Below are positions 38,201 to 46,850 of a stretch of 64,000 bases of DNA, in pieces (within the stretch, counting starts at the first letter, position 1; the number at the start of each line of letters is the position of its first letter). Under the pieces are notes generated by a model. The model did no database searches. It saw nothing but the letters and a program-made list of their open reading frames with translations, and was not told the origin of the DNA. This DNA comes from Bog-793 sp050013835 (GTDB lineage Bacteria > Actinomycetota > Acidimicrobiia > Acidimicrobiales > Bog-793), in the NCBI GenBank assembly GCA_050013835.1, contig JBEKEM010000010.1:68995-132994 (forward strand). Direction: 5' to 3'. Position numbers and translations under genes: made by a program.

Positions 38201-39408
38201 CACGCGGGTTCCGGCTCCGCCGCGACCCGTCCGGCTCCGGCGGCCGACGGGCTCGACCCGAGGGCGGCGATGAAGCCGTCGCGGTTGCGGACGAACTCGG
38301 CAACCGAGTCACCGCCGAACTTGCGCAGCGCCTCGGAAGCGAGCACGAAGGCGACCATCGCCTCGGCGACGACCCCCATCGCCGGCACGGCGGTCACGTC
38401 GGTGCGCTCCTTGAACGAGAGCGCCCCCTTCTTCGTCGCGACGTCGACGGTCGCGAGAACCGGCCGATTCAGGGTCGCGAGCGGCTTCATCACCGCCCGG
38501 ACGACGAGCAGCCCGCCGGTCGAGATGCCACCCTCGACGCCGCCGGCGCGGCTCGTCTCCCGTCGGTACATCGCGTTCGGGGCGTCCCAGAAGATGGCGT
38601 CGTGCGCCTCGGAGCCGCGCCGGTCGGCGATGGCGATGGCGTCCCCGATCTCGACGGCCTTCACCGCCGGGATGCTCATCAGCGCCTGGGCGAGGAGGCC
38701 GTCGAGTCGGCGGTCCCAGTGGGCGTAGCTGCCGAGCCCCACCGGGACGCCGTATCCGACGACCTCGGCGACACCCCCGAGCGAATCGCCGTCCTTGGCG
38801 GCGGCCCTGATCTCGGCGACCATCGCGTCGGTCGCCGCGGCGTCGAAGCAACGGACCGCCGAGGCGTCGACGGCGGCGAGGTCCCCCGGGCGGGGCCGCA
38901 CGCCGGGGGGCGCCGTCACCTTGCCGAGCGCGACGACATGGCTGACGACCGTGACGCCTAGCTCGCCGACCAGGGCCTTGGCGAGCGCGCCCGCCGCGAC
39001 CCGTGCCGCCGTCTCGCGGGCCGACGCCCGTTCGAGCACGTCGCGAGCGTCCGAGAAGCCGTACTTCTCCATGCCCGCCAAGTCGGCGTGCCCCGGACGC
39101 GGTGTGGTGAGGATCCTCTCCGGCTCCCCCGGTTCGGGCGACATCTCGCGTTCCCACTTCGGCCACTCGCTATTGGCGATCTCGATCGCGACCGGTGAGC
39201 CGAGCGTCCGTCCGTGCCGCACGCCGCCCACGACCACGACCTCGTCGCGCTCGACGCGCATCCGCGGCCCGCGGCCCTGGCCGAGCCGCCGGCGGGCGAG
39301 CTCGAGGGCGATCTCGTCGCGCGTGATCGGCAGCCCGGCGGGGAGACCCTCGACGATCACGACCAGGGCGCGACCATGCGATTCACCGGCCGTGAGGAAG
39401 CGGAGCAC
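38200..39408 (-). CDS. aroC: Chorismate synthase
   Basis: FMN-dependent last step to chorismate, 402 aa. MLRFLTAGESHGRALVVIVEG, RRLGQGRGPRM, DARDVLERASARETAARVAA and SEAHDAIFWD are diagnostic. It leads the aro operon; no promoter is obvious in the 50 bases between it and the Fe-S gene's 3' end. Its product feeds the menaquinone branch (menD and others at 50-58 kb). Confidence 0.97.
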   Translation of the reverse strand: MLRFLTAGESHGRALVVIVEGLPAGLPITRDEIALELARRRLGQGRGPRMRVERDEVVVVGGVRHGRTLGSPVAIEIANSEWPKWEREMSPEPGEPERILTTPRPGHADLAGMEKYGFSDARDVLERASARETAARVAAGALAKALVGELGVTVVSHVVALGKVTAPPGVRPRPGDLAAVDASAVRCFDAAATDAMVAEIRAAAKDGDSLGGVAEVVGYGVPVGLGSYAHWDRRLDGLLAQALMSIPAVKAVEIGDAIAIADRRGSEAHDAIFWDAPNAMYRRETSRAGGVEGGISTGGLLVVRAVMKPLATLNRPVLATVDVATKKGALSFKERTDVTAVPAMGVVAEAMVAFVLASEALRKFGGDSVAEFVRNRDGFIAALGSSPSAAGAGRVAAEPEPA

Positions 39409-39458
39409 TGCTGGAATCTACCGTCTCGCCTGCTCGACCACCGAGGCTAGACGCCGGG

Positions 39459-40103
39459 TCACTTCTTCGCCGGTTCGAAGTAGGGGTTGCGGCCGTCCTG
39501 GTGCGAGGTGACGTCGACGACGTCGACGATCTCCGGCACCGCCTGCCTGATCGCCACGGTGATCCCCTGGCCGAGCGTCACGGCCGCGAGCCCGCACCCC
39601 TGACAGCCGCCCGAGAGGCGCAGATAGGCGACCCCCTCGTCGACCGCGACGAGGTCGGCCCGGCCGCCGTGCAACGCGATCTGCGGGTTCACCTGCTCTT
39701 CTAGAACCGCGATCACCGACCGGGCGAGCGGGCTCGTCACGTCGCCCTCCGGGATCGCCGGCGCCGTCGGCGCGAGGCGTGGCGTGTTCGGGTTCACCAT
39801 CACGAGCCCGGCCTCGCCGGCATCGAGCGTCGCTCCCCGGACCTTGTCGACGCTGTCGCCCCCGACGACGACGGTGAGCCCGTCGATCTTGCACCGGACG
39901 TCGCGCGCTCCGGAGTCGGCGAGCGCCTCGAACCACATCTCGTAGACGTAGGCGCCGTTCGCCGACCCGGTCACCTCGACGAAGAGCGCCAGGCTCTCGG
40001 GGTCCTTCTCGGCGGCGCGGGCCTCGAGGATCACGGCGCGGGCGGCCTCCGTGACGGCGAGCACCGGGGTGGAGCGCGGTGGCTCTCGCGCGTCGTCGGC
40101 CAT
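39459..40103 (-). CDS. nfuA: NfuA-like Fe-S cluster carrier
   Basis: Iron-sulfur carrier with two domains, 214 aa. The N-terminal part (about 10-110) is a degenerate A-type (HesB/IscA-like) domain, without the three ligating cysteines of IscA; the C-terminal NifU-like domain has the cluster-binding motif GGCQGCGLAAVTLGQGI. The same architecture is seen in Escherichia coli NfuA. ATG at 40103 is used; upstream open frame is not conserved. Divergent from the radical SAM operon by 78 bases, suggestive since radical SAM enzymes need Fe-S clusters. Confidence 0.9.
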   Translation of the reverse strand: MADDAREPPRSTPVLAVTEAARAVILEARAAEKDPESLALFVEVTGSANGAYVYEMWFEALADSGARDVRCKIDGLTVVVGGDSVDKVRGATLDAGEAGLVMVNPNTPRLAPTAPAIPEGDVTSPLARSVIAVLEEQVNPQIALHGGRADLVAVDEGVAYLRLSGGCQGCGLAAVTLGQGITVAIRQAVPEIVDVVDVTSHQDGRNPYFEPAKK

Positions 40104-40181
40104 AAGGCCATGGTAGGGGTGACTCCGGTGTGACTCGGCGCGCCGCGCTCGGTGGGGATGACGAACCGGCATGATGGTGGT

Positions 40182-41459
40182 ATGGCACGCGTCCTCCTCG
40201 TCCTGCCCTCGACGACCTACCGCGCGACCGAGTTCCTCGCCGCGGCAGCGCGGTTGGGGATCGACGTCGTGACGGGGTCCGACGCCCCCCAGGCGATGGC
40301 CGGCACCCTGCCGGACCGTTTCCTCGTCCTGCCGCTCGAGGATCCCGACGCCGCCGCCGAAGTCGTCGCCTCATTCGACTCGGTCACGCCGCTCGACGCG
40401 ATCGTCGCCGTCGACGACACGGGCGCCCTCGTCGCCGCGGCCGCGGCCGAGCGCATCGGCCTCGCCAAGAACCCCGTCGCTGCGATCGCCGCGACCCGGG
40501 ACAAGGCCGTGATGCGGCGGATCCTGGGAGAGTCCGGGATCCCCCAGCCGCGCTTCAACATCGTCGCGGCGGCCCCCGACGAGCCCGACGCCGTCGCCGC
40601 TGTCGGCGGGAGCCTCGGCTACCCGGTCGTCGTGAAGCCGTGCTCGCTCGCGGCCAGCCGCGGCGTCATCCGCGTCGACGACGAGGCGGGCGCCCGGGAG
40701 GGCGCGCTGGCCGTGCGCCGGATCGCGGTCGCCGCCGGCCGGCCCGCCGGCGAGCCGCTGCTCGTCGAGTCGTTCGTCCCGGGTGACGAGGTGGCCGTCG
40801 AAGGGCTCCTCACCGCCGGTCACCTCGAGGTGCTCGCCGTCTTCGACAAGCCCGATCCGCTCGACGGCCCGTTCTTCGAGGAGACGATCTACGTCACGCC
40901 CTCCCGCCACCCCGGCGCCGTGCTGGCGGAGCTCGAGGCCACGGTGGCCGCGGCCTGCGCGGCACTCGGCCTCGTCGACGGGCCGGTCCACGCCGAGGCG
41001 CGGCTGTCGCTGCGGGGAGCGCATCCCCGCCCACGGGCCGTCATGCTCGAGGTGGCGGCGCGCACGATCGGCGGGAGGTGCTCGAAGGCGCTGCGTTTCT
41101 CGTCCGGCCGGTCGCTCGAAGAGATCGTCCTCGCCCACGCCGTCGGGTTCGGCGTCGACGTCGCGGGCGCCCGGATCCCGGGGGCGTCGGGCGTGATGAT
41201 GCTCCCGATCCCCGCCTCGGGCCGTCTCGCCGGCATCGACGGCGCCGCGGCCGCCCTGCGGGTCCCGGGAGTGTGGGGGCTCGAGACCACCGTCCCCGTC
41301 GGGGGGACGCTCACCGCCTGGCCGGCGGGCGAGCGCTACCTCGGGTTCCTGTTCGCCCGGGCCGAACGCCCGGACGAGGTCGAGGAGGCGCTGCGGCGCG
41401 GCTTCGCCGCGCTGCGCGTCCGCGTCGACGCCGAGGTCGTCGCCGGGGCGAGCGGTTGA
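40182..41459 (+). CDS. ATP-grasp carboxylate-amine ligase of the CCAEP radical SAM operon
   Basis: ATP-grasp ligase of about 425 aa, which should join a carboxylate to an amine or thiol through an acyl phosphate. N-terminal pre-grasp domain MARVLLVLPSTTYRATEFLA; ATP-binding core LGYPVVVKPCSLAASRGVIR (lysine in KPC), PLLVESFVPGDEVAVEG, DGPVHAEARLSL and MLEVAARTIGG (metal-binding Glu, in place of the common NPR). The C-terminal portion resembles BL00235/CARNS1-type ligases. ATG at 40182 lies in a run of three possible starts. The stop overlaps the next gene's TTG (TTGA). Substrate unknown; the tight link to a radical SAM enzyme suggests a joint modification or biosynthetic task. Confidence 0.88.
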   Translation: MARVLLVLPSTTYRATEFLAAAARLGIDVVTGSDAPQAMAGTLPDRFLVLPLEDPDAAAEVVASFDSVTPLDAIVAVDDTGALVAAAAAERIGLAKNPVAAIAATRDKAVMRRILGESGIPQPRFNIVAAAPDEPDAVAAVGGSLGYPVVVKPCSLAASRGVIRVDDEAGAREGALAVRRIAVAAGRPAGEPLLVESFVPGDEVAVEGLLTAGHLEVLAVFDKPDPLDGPFFEETIYVTPSRHPGAVLAELEATVAAACAALGLVDGPVHAEARLSLRGAHPRPRAVMLEVAARTIGGRCSKALRFSSGRSLEEIVLAHAVGFGVDVAGARIPGASGVMMLPIPASGRLAGIDGAAAALRVPGVWGLETTVPVGGTLTAWPAGERYLGFLFARAERPDEVEEALRRGFAALRVRVDAEVVAGASG

Positions 41460-42934
41460 GCCGGGTCCTCCTCGCCTCGACCTACGAGCTCGGCGCCCAA
41501 CCGCTCGGCCTCGCCTGGCCGGCGGCCGAGCTGTCCCGACGCGGCCACGAGGTGCGCTGCGTCGACCTCGCCGTCGAGCCCTGGCCGACGGACGATCTCG
41601 CCTGGGCGGAGGCCGTCGCCTTCTCGGTCCCGATGCACACCGCCCTGCGGCTCGCCTTGGCGGCGGTCGACCGGCTGCGCGCGTCGCTTCCCGACGTACC
41701 GGTCGCCCTCTACGGCCTGTACGCCCCGGTGGCCGCGGCAACCGGAGCGCTGCGTCGCGGGGACCTCGCCGCGGCCGGCGACGTCGGAGGCGCCCTCGCC
41801 GGCTGGCTCGCCGGAGCGCCTGGGACGACGGGTCCCGGGGGGGCGGTCGTCGACCTCGGTCCGGCGACAACGGGCGGCGCGAGCGGGGACCTCCTGCCCA
41901 GCCGGGCTGGGCTGCCCGGTCTCGGGGCCTACGCCCGCCTCGTCGCGGCGGACGGCGAGCGGCTCGTCGGGACGGTCGAGGCGAGCCGCGGCTGCAACCA
42001 CCGCTGCCGGCACTGCCCGGTGCCCGTCGTCTACGGCGGGCGGTCGCGAGCGGTGGCCCCCGGGGCCGTGCTCGCCGACATCAACGGCCTCGTCGCGGCC
42101 GGGGCCGCTCACGTGCGCTTCGCCGACCCGGACTTCCTCAACCGCCCGGCCCACGCGCTCCGCATCGCCCGGGGTCTCCGCGCCGGCCACCCCGAGGTCA
42201 CCTTCGACGCGACGATCAAGGTCTCGCACCTGCTGCGCCATCCCGACGTCGTCGCCGAGCTGGCGACACTCGGCCTGGTTTTCGTCGTCTCGGCCTTCGA
42301 ATCGACGAGCGAGGTCGTACTGCGCCGCCTCGAGAAGGGTCACACTTCAGACGACGCCGGTCGTGCCATCGCCCAGCTGCGCCGGTTGGGCGTCGAGATC
42401 CGGCCCTCGTTCCTCCCCTTTACGCCGTGGACCTGCCGCCAGGACCTGGTCGACATCGTCGACTTCGTCGCCCGTTTCGACCTCGTGGCGAACGTCGACC
42501 CGGTCCAGTACTCGATCCGCCTCCTCATCCCGCCGGGGTCACTCCTGCTAGAAGGCGTCGACCCCGTCCTCGCCGCCTGCCTCGGCGGTCTCGACGCGGC
42601 GTCACTCGGCCACCGCTGGCGGGCCGAGGACCCGCTCCTCGACGAGCTGCAAGCGGCGCTCGCCACCCGCACCGAGGCCGCCGCCGGCGGCGGCGAGCCG
42701 GTCGAGACGACCTACGCTGCCGTGCGCGCCCTCGTCTTCGGGCACCTCGGCCGACGCGACCCCGGACCCCCGGAGCCCGTGGTCAGCCGTGGTCCCGAGG
42801 CCCGGCTGCGGCCGCACCTCAGCGAGCCCTGGTTCTGCTGCGCCGAACCGACCCACGGACAGCTCGCCGGTGTCGGCGCCGCCCCGGTAGCGTTCGCCCC
42901 GTGCCCATCCCCGACGACGCGCACGAGTGGGTGA
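41456..42934 (+). CDS. Radical SAM protein with CCAEP tail motif
   Basis: A 492-aa radical SAM enzyme. N-terminal 150 residues resemble a cobalamin-binding-type Rossmann domain (LLASTYELGAQPLGLAWPA), then the 4Fe-4S motif GCNHRCRHC (Cys180, Cys184, Cys187; C-x3-C-x2-C) and barrel segments VRFADPDFLNRP and VSAFESTSEVVLRRLEKGHT. Near the end is the tail WFCCAEPTHG with Cys461-Cys462-Ala-Glu-Pro. As I recall, a family of CUAEP/CCAEP-tail radical SAM (seleno)proteins is recognised with exactly this tail; here the position is Cys, not selenocysteine. TTG start overlaps the ATP-grasp stop. The reaction is unknown. Confidence 0.9.
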   Translation: MSRVLLASTYELGAQPLGLAWPAAELSRRGHEVRCVDLAVEPWPTDDLAWAEAVAFSVPMHTALRLALAAVDRLRASLPDVPVALYGLYAPVAAATGALRRGDLAAAGDVGGALAGWLAGAPGTTGPGGAVVDLGPATTGGASGDLLPSRAGLPGLGAYARLVAADGERLVGTVEASRGCNHRCRHCPVPVVYGGRSRAVAPGAVLADINGLVAAGAAHVRFADPDFLNRPAHALRIARGLRAGHPEVTFDATIKVSHLLRHPDVVAELATLGLVFVVSAFESTSEVVLRRLEKGHTSDDAGRAIAQLRRLGVEIRPSFLPFTPWTCRQDLVDIVDFVARFDLVANVDPVQYSIRLLIPPGSLLLEGVDPVLAACLGGLDAASLGHRWRAEDPLLDELQAALATRTEAAAGGGEPVETTYAAVRALVFGHLGRRDPGPPEPVVSRGPEARLRPHLSEPWFCCAEPTHGQLAGVGAAPVAFAPCPSPTTRTSG

Positions 42935-43677
42935 GTTTCGCCGACCCGGACGAGGACCGCACCTGGGTCATCGACGTCACCTTCCTCGCCAGCGCCTGGA
43001 AGTGCATCTACAACGCCGGTTGCCAGGGCGTCCTCACCGGGCCGGCGGCCGAGCTCGCCGAGGGCTGCTGCAGCTATGGTGCCCATCTCGCCGACAAGAA
43101 GGACGCCCGGCGTGTCGAGGCGGCCGCGGCACGCCTCACCCCGAGCCAGTTCCAGCACATCCGGAGGGCGCAACGCGCCGGCGTCATGAAGCGGCAGGGT
43201 GAGGACTTGGCGACGCGGCTCGTCGAGGGGGCCTGCATCTTCCTCAACCGCCCGGGCTTCCCGGGGGGCCCGGGGTGCGCCCTCCACCGGGCCGCCCTCG
43301 AGGCGGGTGTCGCTCCGTACCTGTACAAGCCCGACGTCTGCTGGCAGCTCCCGGTGCGCCGGGAGGACGCGACCGACGAGGGAGGGCACGTCACCTCGAC
43401 GGTCACGCAGTGGGAGCGGCGCCACTGGGGACCGGCCGGCGAGGAGTTCCACTGGTGGTGCACCGAGGCCCCGGAGGCCTTCGTCGCGGCCGAGCCCGTC
43501 TACCGGAGCCTCGCCGACGAACTCGGCGCGCTCCTCGGCCCGACCGTCTACAAGATGATCGCCGGCTACCTGGACGAGTACATCACCGCCCGCCAGCCCC
43601 TGCCGCATCCCGTCGTCCGGCGGGCGCGGGTTCAGGTCAGGTCCTCGGCGTCTTCCTCGAGCTCCTCGGACTCATAG
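42901..43677 (+). CDS. Conserved cysteine-rich protein, probable metal or Fe-S binder
   Basis: 258 aa, with eight cysteines, Cys35, 41, 56, 57, 112, 126, 147 and 187, spread through conserved blocks: AWKCIYNAGCQGVLTGP, EGCCSYGAH, GACIFLNRPGFPGGPGCALH, KPDVCWQLP and FHWWCTEAPEAF. I know proteins with these blocks from many actinobacteria; the pattern recalls YkgJ/DUF3109-like zinc or Fe-S proteins. GTG at 42901 overlaps the radical SAM gene by 34 bases. The C-terminal serine-rich tail (last 15 residues) is probably variable. May be a partner of the upstream radical SAM enzyme, or simply transcribed with it. Confidence 0.82.
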   Translation: MPIPDDAHEWVSFADPDEDRTWVIDVTFLASAWKCIYNAGCQGVLTGPAAELAEGCCSYGAHLADKKDARRVEAAAARLTPSQFQHIRRAQRAGVMKRQGEDLATRLVEGACIFLNRPGFPGGPGCALHRAALEAGVAPYLYKPDVCWQLPVRREDATDEGGHVTSTVTQWERRHWGPAGEEFHWWCTEAPEAFVAAEPVYRSLADELGALLGPTVYKMIAGYLDEYITARQPLPHPVVRRARVQVRSSASSSSSSDS

Positions 43678-43802
43678 AGACACCAGCTGGCGTGATCCTC
43701 GTCGGGACGCGCGCCGCACTCCGGGCAGGGTTCCACGACGGCCTCGACCGCACGCTTCAGGCTGCGCGCCTCTTCGAAGCGCCGATGCCGTCCCTTTTTC
43801 AC
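43632..43802 (-). CDS. Small zinc-ribbon-like protein
   Basis: 56 aa: a basic N-terminus (MKKGRHRRFEEARSLKRAVE), a partial ribbon PCPECGARPDEDHASWC (three cysteines and a histidine as possible zinc ligands) and an acidic tail. GTG at 43802 is chosen because GGGAG sits seven bases upstream; a start 33 bases earlier is also open. Its 3' end overlaps the Cys-rich gene tail to tail by 46 bases. No function known; the coupling of base/acid ends and ribbon suggests a real small protein. No other gene sits between it and the next plus-strand gene 160 bases away. Confidence 0.6.
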   Translation of the reverse strand: MKKGRHRRFEEARSLKRAVEAVVEPCPECGARPDEDHASWCLYESEELEEDAEDLT

Positions 43803-43964
43803 GAGCCACTCCCTGTGTGCAGGAGCACGTGACACCCGCGGCCCTCATCACCGCGGCACCGCCCGGATCCGTGTCCAGGACCCTGCTGCGCCGTGCAGCA
43901 TACCGCCGGACACCCCGCGCGACCGGCCACTCCGCCCCAGCCGTGGCGCCGGTAACCTGGCGGC

Positions 43965-44219
43965 GTGCCCGAAGGCTTCGACCCCGAGGCCATGACGGCG
44001 CGCTTCCGCGAGCGCGCCGCGGCAGTCCGGCGGAGGGGGATGCCACCCGTCGAGGGGGCCGAACGGCGCCGCATCGCCGAGCAGATGGAGCTCGACTACA
44101 TGGACTTCGCGATGGTCGGCGACGCCGAGGCGCGTCTCGCCGACGGAATCCTCACGCTGACGATCGACCTCCGACCGCCCCGGACCGCGCCGCCGCGCGC
44201 CGACGACTCACCCGCCTAG
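43965..44219 (+). CDS. Small hypothetical protein
   Basis: 84 aa from a GTG at 43965. I do not recognise it. It has an N-terminal charged helical part (MTARFRERAAAVRRRGMPP) and a short beta-like C-terminal part (EARLADGILTLTIDLRPP). Codon use matches the neighbours. It lies 20 bases upstream of the GNAT gene, and both could be one transcript. Confidence 0.55.
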   Translation: MPEGFDPEAMTARFRERAAAVRRRGMPPVEGAERRRIAEQMELDYMDFAMVGDAEARLADGILTLTIDLRPPRTAPPRADDSPA

Positions 44220-44238
44220 CCGACCGGGCTTCCAACCG

Positions 44239-45105
44239 TTGCCGGCCGACGAGGAGAATCTCGCGCACCTCGCCGCCTTCGTCCGCTCGACCGCGGCGGC
44301 GGGCCGGACCCTCGAACGGGTCGGCCCGTTCCTCGCGACCTTCACCGAGGGCGACGCCAATCCGTACCTCAACTACGCCATCCCTGACGACGGTGCCGCG
44401 CCCTCGCCTGACGAGGTGGCGGCGCTCGTCGAGGCGTTCCGCAGGCGCAACCGCGTCAGCCGCGCCGAGTACTTCCCCGCGCTCTGCCCCTCCCTCGAGG
44501 CCGTCCTCGCCCCGGCCGGCTTCGTCATCGAAGCCGTCCTCGCCTTGATGGGCGCCGGCGCGCGCGACCTGCGCGAGATCGCCACCCGGAGCGAATTCAC
44601 GGTCCGCCCGCCCGCCACGCCCGACGAGCTCGCCGCCGCGGCCCGCGTTCAGAACGCCGCGTTCGGTCAGGCCGAGCCGGCCGGAGCCGACCTGACCTCC
44701 CCGCTCGACCGCGTGCTCCGCAACGGCGGCTTCGTCGCGACGGCGTGCGAGCCAGCCGCCGGACGTGTCGTCGGAGCGGGGAACTGCTCAGCCGTGCGGG
44801 ACGGATTCGCCGAGATCACGGGGATCGCCGTCGCCGAGGCTTGGCGGGGCCGCGGGCTCGCCTCCTCGCTCACCTGGTCCCTCGCGACCATGGCCTTCTC
44901 GGCCGGGGCCGAGCTGGTGTTCCTCACCCCGGGGAGCTCGGCCGCCCTCCGAAGCTACGCCCGCGTCGGCTTCCGCCGGATCGGCGACCAGGTCCACACG
45001 TCGCTCCGCCGGGCGCCGGGGGGCGCTAGCCGGGATACCGGCGGCGCGAGCGCTCCTCCAGGACGAGCGAGCCCTCCTCGAGGGCGAGAGCCGCCTGCCC
45101 CGTGA
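44239..45105 (+). CDS. GNAT family N-acetyltransferase
   Basis: Acyl-CoA dependent N-acyltransferase, 288 aa from TTG at 44239. The GNAT core is in the C-terminal half: ITGIAVAEAWRGRGLASSLTWSL is motif A with the acetyl-CoA loop (RGRGLA), and LTPGSSAALRSYARVGFRRIG motif B. The N-terminal 120 residues form a degenerate second repeat. The last 35 residues are proline/arginine-rich and overlap rnd on the other strand by 80 bases, likely a read-through extension. Substrate unknown. Confidence 0.82.
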   Translation: MPADEENLAHLAAFVRSTAAAGRTLERVGPFLATFTEGDANPYLNYAIPDDGAAPSPDEVAALVEAFRRRNRVSRAEYFPALCPSLEAVLAPAGFVIEAVLALMGAGARDLREIATRSEFTVRPPATPDELAAAARVQNAAFGQAEPAGADLTSPLDRVLRNGGFVATACEPAAGRVVGAGNCSAVRDGFAEITGIAVAEAWRGRGLASSLTWSLATMAFSAGAELVFLTPGSSAALRSYARVGFRRIGDQVHTSLRRAPGGASRDTGGASAPPGRASPPRGREPPAP

Positions 45106-46243
45106 CGAGCCGGGCGAGCGGCTCGCCGACAGTTTCGTGGCGCCAGGAGGCCGTGAGACGGCCCTCCCGAGGCTGCTGGAGGAACCCGACGACATCGGCC
45201 CGGGTGGCGAGCAGCGCCGGGTCGATCTCCAGCTGACGGGCGAGCTCACCGGCGAAGGCGAGCGCCAGCGCGACCGCCGGCTTGCCGACGGCGTCGCCCC
45301 TCGGCCCGGGGGGAAGCCGGATCGACTCGGGGGGGAGCCGGCTCCCTTCGGCGGCGGCGGCGAGCAGCTCGGCCACCACCGCTTCACCCAGGCTGTGCAC
45401 GTCGAGGTTGCGCACGTGGGCGAGGTCGTCACGGCTCTTCGGGGGCCGATGGGCGATCGCCGCCAGGGCGAGGTCCGAGAGGATGAAACGGACGGGCCGG
45501 TCGAGGGTCTGGGCGCGCCGTTCCCGCCAGGCCGCCACCGATTGGGCGACGCCCCTCTCGGCACCGCGCAGCTGGCGAGCTTGGCGCAACTTCCACCAGG
45601 CCTCCTCAGGGACGACCGGCTGGCGGGCCCGCGCGAGCAGGGCGGCGCACTCCTCCTCGGCCCAGGCGAGACGCCCGCTCGCCACGAGACGTTCGACGAT
45701 CACCCGGTGGAGCTCGAGGAGGTGGGCGACGTCGTTCGCCGCGTACTGGCACTGCTCGTCGGTGAGGGGCCGACGCGTCCAGTCGGTGAGCTGGTCGCCC
45801 TTGTCGAGGCGGATCCCCAGCAGGCGCTCGACGAGCGCGACGAGCGAGGGCGTCGCCAGACCGATGAACCCCGCCGCGAGCTGTGTGTCGAACAACCGCG
45901 TCGGCGCCGCCCCGCACGCCCGCTCGAGGACCTCGAGGTCCTGGTCGGCGGCGTGAATGACGGCGATCCCCGGACCGGCGAGCAGCTCGGCGAACCCCGC
46001 CACGTCGACGGCCAGCGGGTCGACGAGCGCGATCCCCCCGGGCCAGGCGACCTGGAGGAGAGCGAGCCGCGCGAAGTAGGTCCGCTCCCGGTGGAACTCG
46101 GTGTCGAGGGCGTAGGCGTCGGCGCCCCGCAGCTCGCCGAGGAGAGAACGCAACGCCGCGGCGTCGGCGACGCGACGGAGCTCGAGCGGCTGCGGCCGGC
46201 GCAGGTGCGGCGCGGCCCGATGCGTCGTGGCCACCGCGCTCAA
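45026..46243 (-). CDS. rnd: Ribonuclease D-like 3'-5' exonuclease with HRDC domain
   Basis: Exoribonuclease of the DEDDy type, 405 aa. Exo motifs: ALDTEFHRERTYFARLALLQ (Asp, Glu), HAADQDLEVLERACG (Asp) and QCQYAANDVAHLLELH (Tyr/Asp). The HRDC domain lies about residues 215-295 and a C-terminal extra helical domain follows. TTG at 46243 overlaps the flavin reductase stop (TTGA); a GTG nine bases downstream is possible. Trims tRNA 3' ends and other small RNAs. Confidence 0.9.
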   Translation of the reverse strand: MSAVATTHRAAPHLRRPQPLELRRVADAAALRSLLGELRGADAYALDTEFHRERTYFARLALLQVAWPGGIALVDPLAVDVAGFAELLAGPGIAVIHAADQDLEVLERACGAAPTRLFDTQLAAGFIGLATPSLVALVERLLGIRLDKGDQLTDWTRRPLTDEQCQYAANDVAHLLELHRVIVERLVASGRLAWAEEECAALLARARQPVVPEEAWWKLRQARQLRGAERGVAQSVAAWRERRAQTLDRPVRFILSDLALAAIAHRPPKSRDDLAHVRNLDVHSLGEAVVAELLAAAAEGSRLPPESIRLPPGPRGDAVGKPAVALALAFAGELARQLEIDPALLATRADVVGFLQQPREGRLTASWRHETVGEPLARLVTGQAALALEEGSLVLEERSRRRYPG

Positions 46244-46785
46244 CCCCCGTAGTTCATGCGAGTGTCCTCCATGCGGAGCACGTCGGCCTCGCCCATCGGG
46301 CCGAAGGCCGCACCGACGACCTCACCGACGAAGAGCGTGTGCGAGCCGAGGGAGACGGTCCGCTCGAGACGGCAGTCGAGGAAGCCCACCGCCTGGGCGA
46401 GCACCGGCGCCCCGGTCGAGGGCGCGTCCAGGTAAGCGACCCCGTTCAGCGTGTGGGCGGCGGGGTCGTCGCGGGCGGGCTTGACGAACTTGCGCACGAG
46501 GGCGCGATCGGCTCGGGCGACGAGCGAGACGGTGAAGCATCCGCCCGCGGCGATCAGCTCGTGGGTGCGCGCCGTCACGTCGACGGCGACGCCGACGAGC
46601 TTCGGTTCGGCGCAGAGCTGCACGACGAGGCTCGCCGTCATCAGGTTGCGTTCGCCACCGGCGGCCGCGCCGACGAGGTAGAGGCCCGTCGGCATCCGCC
46701 AGAGCACGCGCCGGCGAACGCGCTCGTAGCCGTCGGGGCTCGCCCCGTCGGCAGGAGGCCCGGCGGGCTGGGAGGAATCGGCCAC
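46240..46785 (-). CDS. Flavin reductase-like domain protein
   Basis: 181 aa FMN-binding split-barrel protein. LWRMPTGLYLVGAAAGGERNLMTAS is the usual N-terminal strand-loop, where N-L-M-T-A-S contacts FMN, and C-terminal VGEVVGAAF is also typical. Likely reduces FMN/FAD with NAD(P)H for a monooxygenase or acts as a flavoprotein itself. No partner monooxygenase is adjacent; coupling to rnd is by overlap only. Confidence 0.85.
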   Translation of the reverse strand: MADSSQPAGPPADGASPDGYERVRRRVLWRMPTGLYLVGAAAGGERNLMTASLVVQLCAEPKLVGVAVDVTARTHELIAAGGCFTVSLVARADRALVRKFVKPARDDPAAHTLNGVAYLDAPSTGAPVLAQAVGFLDCRLERTVSLGSHTLFVGEVVGAAFGPMGEADVLRMEDTRMNYGG

Positions 46786-46850
46786 GACCGGGACCCTATC
46801 CGCGGCGACGCCTCCCGCCCGTCCAAGAGACGCGGCACTAGCTTCTGGCC

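Noticed and set aside
42830..42850. Selenocysteine (UGA) in the CCAEP tail
   Set aside because: Both codons are TGC, so the protein uses cysteine; no selenocysteine insertion is needed.
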